From Nocardioides soli (lineage in GTDB: Bacteria; Actinomycetota; Actinomycetes; Propionibacteriales; Nocardioidaceae): a DNA stretch of 64,000 bases. Each line of letters opens with the position of its first letter. Within the stretch, counting starts at the first letter, position 1. The position numbers and the translations under genes are program-made. The notes below the pieces were generated by a model. It made no database searches. It saw only the letters and a program-made list of their open reading frames with translations, and was not told the DNA's origin. Location of the stretch: positions 1 to 64,000 of the forward strand of contig NZ_JACHWR010000004.1 in NCBI RefSeq assembly GCF_014191495.1, written 5' to 3'. Below are positions 14,803-22,741 of the stretch, piece after piece.

Positions 14803-15921
14803 GTGGGGGAGTTCCTCGAACCGGCGTACGGCGAGCGCTCGCTCGGCGACGTGGTGCCCGCCGTCGCCGAGGCCCTCGGCCTGCCCGCCCCCGACGCACC
14901 GACCGGGCTGGTGCTGCCCGGGGCCGCGGCGTACGTCGTCTTCCTCGTCGACGGCCTCGGGGCGCGCCTGCTGGAGCGCTATGCGCACGCGGCGCCGTTC
15001 CTCGCCGGGCTGCTGGCCGGCAGCACCCCGGCCACCGCGGGCGTGCCCTCGACCACCGTGACCAGCCTGACCTCGCTCGGCACCGGCCTGACCCCCGGCG
15101 CGCACGGCCTGGTCGGCTTCACCTCCCGCGTGCCGGGCACCGACCGGCTGCTCAACGCGCTCTTCTGGGACAAGGACGTCGACCCGGTCGAGTGGCAGCC
15201 GCACGACACGGCGTTCGCCCGGCTGCGCGCCCGGGGCGCCACGGTGACCGTCGTCAACAAGCGCGAGTTCCGCGGCACCGGGCTCACCGTCGCGGCCCAC
15301 CGGGGCGCCGAGTACGTCGGCGCCGACCGGGTCGGCGAGCGGATCGCGGCCGCGGTCGCCGCCTCGGCCGAGCCCATCTCGCTGACCTACCTCTATGACG
15401 GCGACCTGGACTGGACCGGGCACCGGTACGGCGTCGCCTCCAGCCCCTGGCTCCAGCAGCTCTCGATGGTCGACGCGGAGGCCGAGCAGCTGCGCGAGGC
15501 GCTCCCGTCCGACGTACGGCTCCTGGTCGTCGCCGACCACGGGATGATCGACTCCCCGGGCGGGAGCCGGATCGACGTCGACGACCGCACCGAGCTGCGC
15601 GACGGCGTCGCCCTGCTCGGCGGGGAGGCGCGCTTCCGGCACCTCTACTGCCACCGCGGCGCCGTCGACGACGTCGTCGCGACCTGGCGGGAGGTCCTGG
15701 CCGGTCGGGCGACCGTGCTCACCCGCGCCGACGCCGTCGGCCGCGGCTGGTTCGGCCCGGTGCTGCCGGGCGTGCTGCCGCGGCTGGGCGACGTCGTGGT
15801 CGCCTGCCACGGCGACACCGCGATCCTGTCGACCGCCGACTTCCCGTACGAGGCCACGCTCGTCGGGCTGCACGGGTCGCTGACCCCCGACGAGATGCTG
15901 ATCCCGGTGCTGCTCAGCTGA
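14803..15921 (+). CDS. nucleotide pyrophosphatase/alkaline phosphatase superfamily protein
   Basis: A 372-aa protein of the type I phosphodiesterase/nucleotide pyrophosphatase group. It shows the metal-binding start AYVVFLVDGLGARLL, the nucleophile Thr region GVPSTTVTSLTSLGTGLTPG, GAHGLVGFT, DLDWTGHRYG, and the late metal site VVADHGMID. No signal peptide is seen, so it should be cytoplasmic. Substrate is unknown. The start is GTG at 14803, near the upstream DUF5998 stop; the longer upstream frame overlaps that gene and is not real. Its end overlaps the convergent small gene by 8 bases. Confidence 0.85.
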   Translation: MGEFLEPAYGERSLGDVVPAVAEALGLPAPDAPTGLVLPGAAAYVVFLVDGLGARLLERYAHAAPFLAGLLAGSTPATAGVPSTTVTSLTSLGTGLTPGAHGLVGFTSRVPGTDRLLNALFWDKDVDPVEWQPHDTAFARLRARGATVTVVNKREFRGTGLTVAAHRGAEYVGADRVGERIAAAVAASAEPISLTYLYDGDLDWTGHRYGVASSPWLQQLSMVDAEAEQLREALPSDVRLLVVADHGMIDSPGGSRIDVDDRTELRDGVALLGGEARFRHLYCHRGAVDDVVATWREVLAGRATVLTRADAVGRGWFGPVLPGVLPRLGDVVVACHGDTAILSTADFPYEATLVGLHGSLTPDEMLIPVLLS

Positions 15922-16111
15922 CGTCGCGGTCGCCGACGTGCTCACGCACGTCGGCGGAGCCGCTGGTCAGCCGCTCCATCTCGGTCCCGCCGTCGCAGGT
16001 CAGCAGCGCCACGGCGATCTCGTCGTCGGTGCGGTGCAGCACGCGCCAGGCGCCGCCGGCGTTCTCCCACCGCAGCAGCCGGGCCAGATCGTCGGAGCCG
16101 ACATCCGACAC
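15914..16111 (-). CDS. small hypothetical protein (65 aa)
   Basis: Starts at GTG (16111), with a near-perfect AGGAGG 6 bases upstream. The protein reads SDDLARLLRWENAGGAWRVL and then a strand-rich part with TDDEIAVALLTCDGGTEMER. It is acidic and soluble. It resembles small actinobacterial proteins of unknown function; no motif is diagnostic. It is convergent with the phosphatase gene. Confidence 0.65.
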   Translation of the reverse strand: MSDVGSDDLARLLRWENAGGAWRVLHRTDDEIAVALLTCDGGTEMERLTSGSADVREHVGDRDVS

Positions 16112-16200
16112 GTCGTACCTCCTCGGGGTTCCGGGTCTCCTTCCCAGTGTGGCGCAGACGCCGGCACGACGCAGATGCCCACGCGGAGCGAGCGCGGTGA

Positions 16201-16368
16201 TAGCGTGACGCCGTTGGAAGGGAGCACGGGCTCCCGGCCGCCCGCACACGGCGGCGCATCTTTCGTCGTTCTTGGTCTTCGGTACAGCTGGACATCAGGC
16301 ACCCGCTGGATGTCTCCGGCTGGCAGCGGGCACGGCGTCCGCGCCGTTGATTTATCGAAGGACAGCAC
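16201..16368 (+). promoter_or_regulatory. promoter and long 5' leader of the cold-shock gene
   Basis: A TAGCGT -10-like box (16201-16206) is followed by about 155 untranslated bases. These include a strong hairpin (GGGAGC, ACGG, GCTCCC at 16220-16235) and end in the RBS GAAGGAC. Long structured leaders are typical of cspA-type genes, where they act in temperature-dependent translation. Nothing else is seen in this stretch. Confidence 0.5.
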
Positions 16369-16572
16369 ATGGCTCAGGGAACCGTGAAGTGGTTCAACGC
16401 GGAGAAGGGCTTCGGCTTCATCTCCCAGGACGATGGCGGTGCGGACGTGTTCGTGCACTTCTCCGCCATCCAGACGCAGGGCTACAAGAGCCTGGACGAG
16501 AACCAGAAGGTCGAGTTCGACGTCACCCAGGGCCCGAAGGGCCCGCAGGCGGAGAACGTCCGCGCGCTCTGA
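16369..16572 (+). CDS. cold-shock domain protein (CspA family)
   Basis: A 67-aa single cold-shock domain that binds single-stranded RNA or DNA and melts mRNA structure. RNP1 is intact (GFGFISQD, residues 14-21) and RNP2 is DVFVHFSAI (26-34). Length and sequence are typical of actinobacterial CspA. It is followed by a 32-bp perfect palindrome. Confidence 0.96.
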   Translation: MAQGTVKWFNAEKGFGFISQDDGGADVFVHFSAIQTQGYKSLDENQKVEFDVTQGPKGPQAENVRAL

Positions 16573-16590
16573 GGCTCACCGCCTCGACAG

Positions 16591-16622
16591 TTCGGTGCCC
16601 CGGCCGCATGCGGCCGGGGCAC
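16591..16622. terminator. 32-bp perfect palindrome after the cold-shock gene
   Basis: A 16-bp self-complementary arm, CGGTGCCCCGGCCGCA followed directly by its complement, lies 19 bases after the csp stop. It has no T-run, so it would act as an actinobacterial-type hairpin terminator. Confidence 0.65.
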
Positions 16623-16755
16623 CGCTGCGTTCCGGGACGGTTCGACGTGGCGCGGCGTCGCGGCCAGGTGTGGCTGAGCGCCGGGGCGTAGGGTCGGCGG
16701 TGTCCCTGGCGTTTCCCGCACCCCGCGCCCGCCGACGGGCACGGTCGGAGGCCGC

Positions 16756-17022
16756 ATGTCGCAGGTACGTCGCCCGGACCAGTCGGACGGGTCGGACCGA
16801 CAGGGCGTCGATCGATGGATGCGCGAGGTCAACCACGCGCGGGAGCGGCTCCAGCGCAGCCGCCAGGCCCGCGGCACGCGCGCCGAGGAGCAGCAGCTCC
16901 GCGCCGAGCTGATCGCCGCCCTCGAGGAGTACGCCGGCGCGCTCGCCGCCAGCGGGCTGCCGCTGCCCTACCGGCTCCGTGACGAGCTCGCCCTCTACCG
17001 GCGCCTCGGCGACCGCAGCTGA
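16756..17022 (+). CDS. small hypothetical protein (88 aa)
   Basis: The ATG is preceded by GGAGG. The protein is highly charged and mostly helical: an Arg/Gln-rich N-terminal half (RERLQRSRQARGTRAEEQQL) and a C-terminal YRLRDELALYRRL. There is no membrane segment or Cys. The family is unrecognised. It precedes the 116-bp repeat array. Confidence 0.55.
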   Translation: MSQVRRPDQSDGSDRQGVDRWMREVNHARERLQRSRQARGTRAEEQQLRAELIAALEEYAGALAASGLPLPYRLRDELALYRRLGDRS

Positions 17023-17051
17023 GGTCGTTCCGCGCCGAGCTGTGGCCGGGT

Positions 17052-17574
17052 GGTGGTTTCGAGGCTCCTCGCTGGCGCTCGTCGCACCTCAACCACCGTC
17101 GTCGGGGCCACGGTGGTTGAGGAAGGCGTGCTAGCGCCTGTCTCGAAACCGCCGTGTGGGGAAGTGGTGGTCTCAGGGCGGTTCATGCTGGCGCTCGTCG
17201 CACCTCAACCACCGTTGTCGGGGCCACGGTGGTTGAGGAAGGCGTGCTAGCGCCTGTCTCGAAACCGCCGTGTGGGGAAGTGGTGGTCTCAGGGCGGTTC
17301 ATGCTGGCGCTCATCGCACCTCAACCACCGTTGTCGGGGCCACGGTGGTTGAGGAAGGCGTGCTAGCGCCTGTCTCGAAACCGCCGTGTGGGGAAGTGGT
17401 GGTCTCAGGGCGGTTCATGCTGGCGCTCGTCGCACCTCAACCACCGTTGTCGGGGCCACGGTGGTTGAGGAAGGCGCGCTAGCGCCTGTCTCGAAACCAC
17501 CGTGTGGGGAAGTGTTGGTTTCGAGGCTCCTCGCTGGCGCTCGTCGCACCTCAACCACCGTTGTCGAAACCACC
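17052..17574. repeat. tandem array of REP-like units, 116-bp period
   Basis: Each full unit pairs a GGTGGT(T/C)TC...CACCTCAACCACC element with a GGTGGTTGAGGAAGGCG...CTCGAAACC(A/G)CC element. Units start at 17052, 17166, 17282, 17398 and 17514 (the last is half); the last four follow an exact 116-bp period. Units 2-4 are almost identical, so the array grew recently by duplication. The short open frames in it are by-products of the repeat. This array fills the gap between the 88-aa gene and tdk; no gene is seen in it. Confidence 0.9.
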
Positions 17575-17597
17575 CGCCCGAGGGTCGCGCGCCCTCG

Positions 17598-18251
17598 TCA
17601 GCCGAAGGGGAGCGGCTCGGGGGCGAGCGAGACCGCCTTCGCGCGGGCGGCGGTGAGCCGGCGCCGGTGGTGCTGGCGGCAGAGCACCTCGTAGGCGACG
17701 TCGGCGGGTGGCTCGTCGGCCTTGTCGACGTCGCCGACGACGATCACCTCGCCCTCGACGACCATGACGCCGTTCTCGGTGCGGGCGTTGTGCGTGGCGC
17801 GCTTGCCGCACCAGCACAGCGCCTCGACCTGGAGCACGTTCATCCGGTCGGCGAGCTCGACCAGCCGGGCGCTGCCCTCGAAGAGGTGGGTGCGGAAGTC
17901 GGTGAGGATGCCGAACGCGAACACGTCGATCTGCAGCTCGTCGACGATCTTGGCGAGCTGGTCGACCTGGTCGCGGGTGTAGAACTGCGCCTCGTCGCAG
18001 ATCAGGTAGTCGACCCGGCCGCCCTGGGTGAGGGTGGTGACGACGTAGCGCCAGAAGTCGAAGTCCTCCGGGACCTCCATCGCGTCGTGGGCCAGGCCGA
18101 GTCGGCTCGAGACTGTGGCCTCGCCCGCACGATCGTGGGTGGTGAACAGCTTCCCGACCCGGCCGCGGGCGGCGTGGTTGTGGTTGGTCTGGAGCGCGAG
18201 CGTGCTCTTGCCGGAGTCCATGGTGCCGGTGAAGAAGTGCAGTTCAGCCAC
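17598..18251 (-). CDS. tdk: thymidine kinase (type II)
   Basis: A 217-aa enzyme phosphorylating thymidine in the pyrimidine salvage pathway. The P-loop is GTMDSGKST (residues 9-17) and the catalytic Glu is in CDEAQFY. The lasso/zinc region has the CWCGKRATHNAR knuckle and a later Cys (VLCRQHH), a CxxC-like pair plus CxxH as in TK1-type enzymes. The GTG start follows AAAGGA with good spacing; the frame upstream belongs to non-coding DNA. Only the VOC gene lies nearby on the same strand. Confidence 0.93.
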   Translation of the reverse strand: MAELHFFTGTMDSGKSTLALQTNHNHAARGRVGKLFTTHDRAGEATVSSRLGLAHDAMEVPEDFDFWRYVVTTLTQGGRVDYLICDEAQFYTRDQVDQLAKIVDELQIDVFAFGILTDFRTHLFEGSARLVELADRMNVLQVEALCWCGKRATHNARTENGVMVVEGEVIVVGDVDKADEPPADVAYEVLCRQHHRRRLTAARAKAVSLAPEPLPFG

Positions 18252-18289
18252 GGGGCGCAATCCTTTCACGACCCGACGCCGGCGAGCAC

Positions 18290-18691
18290 TCAGGCCAGCG
18301 GCGCGGCGGCCTCCCAGAGGTGTCCGTCCGGGTCCGCCACCACGCAGCTGTAGATGCCCCAGGGTCGCTCCGTCGCTCCGGTGACCACCTCGCCCCCGGC
18401 GGCCGCGGCCCGGGCGGCGAACGCGTCGACCTCGGCGCGGCCGGCCAGGGCCACGCCGACCAGGCACTCCGTCGTACCTCGCTCGGCGGTCGGCCGCCCC
18501 GCGGTGACCCAGCCGAAGCCGCCGGTCGGGATGTACATGACCTCCGCGCCGGCGTTGAGCGCCACCCGCAGCGGCTCCGGTACGCCGTCCTCGGCGAGGT
18601 CGCCGGGGGTGTCGTGCCCGAGGGCACGGTGGAAGTCGTACGCCGCCCGGCGGTCGCCGGTGGGCAGCGCGAGGGTGACGAAGGTGTCCAT
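18290..18691 (-). CDS. VOC (glyoxalase-like) family protein
   Basis: A 133-aa protein with the two beta-alpha-beta-beta-beta modules of the vicinal oxygen chelate fold: FVTLALPTGDRRAAYDFHRAL at the start and YSCVVADPDGHLWEAA at the end, including the typical DPDGHLWE. Single-domain VOC proteins act as dioxygenases, resistance proteins or lyases. The metal ligands are incomplete, so activity is unclear. Confidence 0.8.
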   Translation of the reverse strand: MDTFVTLALPTGDRRAAYDFHRALGHDTPGDLAEDGVPEPLRVALNAGAEVMYIPTGGFGWVTAGRPTAERGTTECLVGVALAGRAEVDAFAARAAAAGGEVVTGATERPWGIYSCVVADPDGHLWEAAAPLA

Positions 18692-18745
18692 GTCCGTCCT
18701 GACCGGGAGCGCGGGCCGGACTCATCGGTCCGGGGCGGGCGTTGG

Positions 18746-18751
18746 CAGGAT
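18746..18751 (+). promoter_or_regulatory. -10 box CAGGAT before the sulfurtransferase
   Basis: Ends 6 bases before the ATG; there is no ribosome binding site, so a leaderless mRNA is likely. Confidence 0.4.
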
Positions 18752-18757
18752 GGTGGC

Positions 18758-19561
18758 ATGACCTCGCCGCTGATCTCCGTCACCGAGCTCCACGAGAGGC
18801 TGCCCGAGGTGACCCTGCTCGACGTCCGCTACCGGCTGGGCGGGCTCGGTGGCCGGGCCGAGTACGAGAAGGGGCACCTGCCCGGCGCGGTGTACGTCGA
18901 CCTCGACGCCGACCTGGCCGCGCCTCCTGGCGACGGCGGTCGGCACCCGCTGCCGGCGACCGAGGACTTCGAGGCCGCGATGCGCCGGGCCGGCGTGCGC
19001 GACGACCGGCCCGTGGTCGTGTACGACGACTGGTCCGGCCTGGCCGCGGGGCGCGCGTGGTGGCTGCTGCGCTACCACGGCCACCGCGACGTCCGGGTGC
19101 TCGACGGCGCCTGGCCGGCCTGGGTCGCGGCCGGCGGTGCGGTGCACACCGGTGGGCTGCTGCCGGGCCGCGGCGACTTCACTGCCCGCCCCGGGCAGCT
19201 GCCGGTCGTCGAGGCGGACGACGTGCTCGGCGTACCGGTGCTGGTCGACGCGCGGGCGCCGGAGCGCTACCGCGGCGAGACCGAGCCCGTCGACCCGGTC
19301 GCCGGGCACATCCCGGGCGCCGTCAACGTGCCGACCACGACCAACCTGCGGGCCGACGGCCGCTTCCGCGACGCGGCGGAGCTCCGGGCACTGTACGCCG
19401 CGGCCGGGGTCTCGGGCGCGACGCCGGTGGCCGTCTACTGCGGCTCGGGCGTGACCGCCGTGCACGACATCATCGCGCTGGAGGTGGCCGGCATCCCGGC
19501 GACGCTCTACCCGGGCAGCTGGTCGGACTGGATCACCGACCCGGACCGACCGGTGGCGTGA
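18758..19561 (+). CDS. tandem-rhodanese sulfurtransferase
   Basis: A 267-aa protein with two rhodanese domains. The N-terminal one (about 5-125) has EYEKGHLPGAVYVDLD but no catalytic Cys. The C-terminal one (about 145-265) has Cys228 in the active-site loop YCGSGVTA. The pattern fits thiosulfate or 3-mercaptopyruvate sulfurtransferases (SseA/ThtR type). The CGSGVTA loop is usual for the mercaptopyruvate-type enzymes, but substrate cannot be fixed by reading. Cytoplasmic. Confidence 0.88.
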   Translation: MTSPLISVTELHERLPEVTLLDVRYRLGGLGGRAEYEKGHLPGAVYVDLDADLAAPPGDGGRHPLPATEDFEAAMRRAGVRDDRPVVVYDDWSGLAAGRAWWLLRYHGHRDVRVLDGAWPAWVAAGGAVHTGGLLPGRGDFTARPGQLPVVEADDVLGVPVLVDARAPERYRGETEPVDPVAGHIPGAVNVPTTTNLRADGRFRDAAELRALYAAAGVSGATPVAVYCGSGVTAVHDIIALEVAGIPATLYPGSWSDWITDPDRPVA

Positions 19562-19567
19562 GCGGCG

Positions 19568-20518
19568 TCAGCCGCGGTCCGAGCCGCCGAACATGATCTC
19601 GTCCCAGCTGGGGACCGACGCGCGACCCCGGTTCTTCTTGACCGGACGACGGGTCGGCGCCTCGGGCTCCGGCTGGGTGTCGGGCTCGGCGGCGGCCGCC
19701 TCGGCCGCCTCCTCCCGCAGCTCGGCGTCCTCGCGGGCGACGTCGGGGTCGGTGGGCGCCGCGTCGTCGAGGAACGCCTCGACCGGCTGCTCGGCGACCA
19801 GGTCGAGGGCGTCGTCGCCCAACTCGTCGCCCAGCTCGTCGCCCAGCGGCAGCTGGTCCTCGGCGGCCGCGCTCAGCCGGCGCTCGCGCGCGACCTGAAG
19901 ATCGTCGGGCCGGGCCGGCGCGGCCGGGGTGATGGCCTCCCCGACCAGCCAGCGGGCGTCCTCGTCGTCGAGGGTGACGTAGTTGCCGGGCGGGTCGAAG
20001 GTGAACGACGCGCTGCCGGACCGCTCGCCGGTGGCGTAGCCACCGGTCATCGTCCAGCGGCCGTCCTCGCGCCGCCAGGCGTCCCACGCCACGGACTCCG
20101 GGTCGACGTTGAGCGCCCGCAGGCGGGTCGCGACGGCCTCGCCGAGGGTGCGGGCTCCGGCCGGGGCGGCGCCGTCGCTGCGGCGTACGGATGACCGCTG
20201 CGCGCGCTGCGCGACGTGCTCGCGCTCGGCGAGCACCGGGGCCGCGAACGCCATGATCTTCTCCACCGACGTCTGAGCCGCCTGGGCGACCTCCTCCGGC
20301 GTCTCGCCGGCCCGGATCCGGGCCTGGATGTCTCGAGGCCGGAGCATGCTCTCCATCGTCTTCTCCATTCCTCGGGCCGGGGGTGCGGGCGGGGTGGCCG
20401 GCCGCACCACCGCGCGGAGCCGGTCGTCGACCGTCAGCAGGTGCTCGGTGCCCTCCTCGTCGACCAGGCACAGCAGGGTGCCGTCCTCGCTCGTGCCGGT
20501 GAACCGGAGGTAGGACAT
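19568..20518 (-). CDS. sepH: cell division protein SepH (DUF3071)
   Basis: A 316-aa actinobacterial division protein that binds FtsZ and promotes filament assembly. The N-terminal DUF3071 domain (1-170) starts MSYLRFTGTSEDGTLLCLVD and contains a helix-turn-helix-like part (LRPRDIQARIRAGETPEEVA). The middle is long, acidic and Ala/Glu-rich, probably disordered, with an in-protein repeat GDELGDELGDD. The C-terminal conserved tail is VPSWDEIMFGG. Homologues begin at the equivalent of the ATG at 20518. An ATG at 20593 with TAGGCT upstream is an alternative that would add 25 residues. Confidence 0.88.
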   Translation of the reverse strand: MSYLRFTGTSEDGTLLCLVDEEGTEHLLTVDDRLRAVVRPATPPAPPARGMEKTMESMLRPRDIQARIRAGETPEEVAQAAQTSVEKIMAFAAPVLAEREHVAQRAQRSSVRRSDGAAPAGARTLGEAVATRLRALNVDPESVAWDAWRREDGRWTMTGGYATGERSGSASFTFDPPGNYVTLDDEDARWLVGEAITPAAPARPDDLQVARERRLSAAAEDQLPLGDELGDELGDDALDLVAEQPVEAFLDDAAPTDPDVAREDAELREEAAEAAAAEPDTQPEPEAPTRRPVKKNRGRASVPSWDEIMFGGSDRG

Positions 20519-20799
20519 GGCAGATCGTGCCCCGGTCCCTGGGTCCGGCCCGGGGTCGGGCTCACGCGTCTGGTGCTGAAGGGGTGCAGTCATCGGTGCG
20601 CCGAGCCTACGCCAGGGGGACACACGAGTCGGGGACCCGACCGGCGTGCCTCCTCGTCACTCCCGTCACACGGGTACCGCGTCGGGTGGTCGGCCGGTCC
20701 GGACCGGAACCGATGAGTTCGGCGACCCGGGCCGGTCGGACCTCCCATGGACAACAACTCGAATGCGCACTGTCGGTGGCGGCTGCCAGCATGATGCGC

Positions 20800-21762
20800 A
20801 TGGACCTCGCGATCGAGACCCACGACCTGGTGAAGGTCTTCGGAGAGCAACGTGCCGTCGACGGCGTCGACCTGGCGATCCCGACGGGCGGCGTCTACGG
20901 CGTGCTCGGGCCCAACGGCGCCGGCAAGACGACCACGATCAAGATGCTCGCGACGCTGCTGAAGCCCGACGGGGGCACGGCCACCGTGCTCGGCCACGAC
21001 GTCGCCCGCGAGCCGGCCGCCGTGCGGTCACGGGTCGCGATGACCGGCCAGTTCGCCTCACTCGACGAGGACCTCACCGGCCTCGAGAACCTCGTGCTCC
21101 TCGGTCGGCTCTACGGCTACTCCCGCGTCGCCGCCCGGGGCCGGGCGACCGAGCTGCTCGCCGCGTTCGGGCTCGCCGACGCGGCGAAGAAGCAGGTCAA
21201 GGCCTACTCGGGCGGCATGCGCCGGCGCATCGACATCGCCGGCTCGATCGTGGTCCGCCCCGACCTGATGTTCCTCGACGAGCCGACCACCGGCCTCGAC
21301 CCGCGCAGCCGCAACCAGGTCTGGGAGATCGTCCGCGGCCTGGTCGGCTCCGGCACCACCGTGCTGCTGACCACGCAGTACCTCGAGGAGGCCGACCAGC
21401 TGGCCGACCGGATCGCCGTCATCGACCACGGTCGGGTGATCGCCGAGGGCACCAGCGGCGAGCTCAAGGCGTCCGTGGGCTCCGGCGCCGTGCACGTGCG
21501 GGTCGCCGACCCGGCCGAGCGCGAGCAGGTCGCGGGGCTGCTGGCCGAGACGCTCGCGGCCGAGCCGGTGCTCGAGTCCGACCGGGCGGCGATCAGCCTG
21601 CGGGTCGACCAGCCCGAGCGGGTCGCCGGCGCGCTGCAGCGGGTCGCCGAGCACGGGTTCCGGATCACCGAGTACAGCCTGGGCCAGCCGAGCCTCGACG
21701 AGGTGTTCCTCGCCCTGACCGGCCGCCCCACCGACGACACCGACGAGGAGGAGGCGGCATGA
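20800..21762 (+). CDS. DrrA-type ABC exporter ATPase
   Basis: A 320-aa nucleotide-binding subunit of the daunorubicin-resistance type. It has Walker A GPNGAGKTT, signature YSGGMRRRID, Walker B LMFLDEPTTGLDPRSR and the H-loop region TTQYLEEADQLADR. The C-terminal extension (from about 225, VHVRVADPAER onward) is typical of DrrA. With the DrrB-like permease downstream it should export a hydrophobic compound or lipid. Start is ATG 20800, with an ATG three codons upstream as an alternative. CAGCAT 7 bases upstream suggests a leaderless mRNA. Confidence 0.88.
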   Translation: MDLAIETHDLVKVFGEQRAVDGVDLAIPTGGVYGVLGPNGAGKTTTIKMLATLLKPDGGTATVLGHDVAREPAAVRSRVAMTGQFASLDEDLTGLENLVLLGRLYGYSRVAARGRATELLAAFGLADAAKKQVKAYSGGMRRRIDIAGSIVVRPDLMFLDEPTTGLDPRSRNQVWEIVRGLVGSGTTVLLTTQYLEEADQLADRIAVIDHGRVIAEGTSGELKASVGSGAVHVRVADPAEREQVAGLLAETLAAEPVLESDRAAISLRVDQPERVAGALQRVAEHGFRITEYSLGQPSLDEVFLALTGRPTDDTDEEEAA

Positions 21763-21833
21763 ACACCCCACGAAACTGCGGGCTTCCCCCGCTCCGCTCC
21801 TCCAGCCGACACTTCCGCGGGGGCCCCGCATGA
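21759..21833 (+). other. 24-codon bridging ORF between ABC ATPase and permease
   Basis: An ATG overlapping the ATPase stop (ATGA) opens a 24-codon frame (MNTPRNCGLPPL...). Its stop overlaps the permease ATG, again as ATGA. It may act only to hand ribosomes on to the permease. The DNA is a GC-rich partial inverted repeat (CTGCGGGCTTCCCCC and CTTCCGCGGGGGCC), so an inserted repeat is equally likely. Confidence 0.3.
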
Positions 21834-22675
21834 GCATCCAGACGACCCGTTCCGAGGACGCGCCCGCCCTCGACGCCAGCGTGATCGCCGCGCTCGGCAG
21901 CGGCGAGCGGCCCCGGCCCGCCCATGCCCTCAGCTCCTCGCTCACGTTCGGCTGGCGGGCCCTGCTGAAGATCAAGCACGTCCCCGAGCAGCTCTTCGAC
22001 GTGACGATGTTCCCGATCCTGTTCACGCTGATGTTCACCTACGTGTTCGGCGGCGCGATCTCCGGCTCGACGGGGGAGTACCTCCAGTACGCCCTGCCCG
22101 GCATCCTCACCCAGACCGTCGTGTTCATCACGATGTACACCGGCCTGACCATCAACACCGACATCGAGAAGGGCGTCTTCGACCGGTTCCGGTCGCTGCC
22201 GGTCTGGCGGGCCTCGCTGCTCGTCGGTGCCCTTCTGGGCGACACGCTGCGCTACCTGCTCGCCTCGGTCATGGTGCTGACCGTCGGCATCATCATCGGC
22301 TACCGCCCCCCGGGCGGGGTGCTCGGCGTCGTGCTCGCCGTACTGGTGCTGCTGGTGTTCTGCTTCTCGCTGAGCTGGCTGTGGCTGATCGTCGGCCTCA
22401 AGGCCCGTACGCCGAACGCGGTCATGGGCGTCTCGATGATGGTGCTGTTCCCGCTGACCTTCGTCAGCTCCGTGTTCGCGCCGCCGGAGACGATGCCCGA
22501 CTGGCTCGAGGCGTTCGTCGACGTCAACCCGGTCACGCTGCTCTGCGAGGCGGCCCGCGGCCTCATGGACGACGTGCCCGACGGCGGCGACATCACCCTC
22601 GTGCTGATCCTGTCGGCCGCGGTGACGGCGGTGTTCGCGCCGATCGCGCTGCGGCTCTACAACACGAAGAGCTGA
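21830..22675 (+). CDS. DrrB-type ABC-2 permease
   Basis: A 281-aa ABC-2 membrane protein with six hydrophobic segments after a ~45-residue cytoplasmic N-terminus. It carries the DrrB features LLKIKHVPEQLFDVTMFPI, a coupling segment IEKGVFDRFRSLPV, and VFAPPETMPDWLEAFVDVNP near the end. It partners the upstream DrrA-like ATPase. The substrate is unknown; no biosynthetic cluster is next to it. Confidence 0.88.
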   Translation: MSIQTTRSEDAPALDASVIAALGSGERPRPAHALSSSLTFGWRALLKIKHVPEQLFDVTMFPILFTLMFTYVFGGAISGSTGEYLQYALPGILTQTVVFITMYTGLTINTDIEKGVFDRFRSLPVWRASLLVGALLGDTLRYLLASVMVLTVGIIIGYRPPGGVLGVVLAVLVLLVFCFSLSWLWLIVGLKARTPNAVMGVSMMVLFPLTFVSSVFAPPETMPDWLEAFVDVNPVTLLCEAARGLMDDVPDGGDITLVLILSAAVTAVFAPIALRLYNTKS

Positions 22676-22684
22676 GCCGGCCCC

Positions 22685-22736
22685 GCGGACGTCATACGGG
22701 CAGTGTGTCCCCTTGCTCCCAACGTATGACGTCCGC
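22685..22736. terminator. hairpin with conserved loop, copy 1 (convergent gene ends)
   Basis: Perfect 14-bp arms (GCGGACGTCATACG at 22685-22698; complement at 22723-22736) with a 24-base loop containing GTGTGTCCCCTTGCTC. It sits between convergent ends and probably terminates both. The loop sequence recurs at 35888-35911. Confidence 0.65.
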
Positions 22737-22741
22737 CGGGC

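Noticed and set aside
17052..17574. Possible CRISPR array
   Set aside because: Whole 116-bp units including the spacers are identical, there is no short repeat with unique spacers, and no cas genes are nearby.
17050..17694. Series of small ORFs repeating the same ~70-residue peptide
   Set aside because: They are produced by the 116-bp REP-like array; the period is not a multiple of three and no RBS is present.
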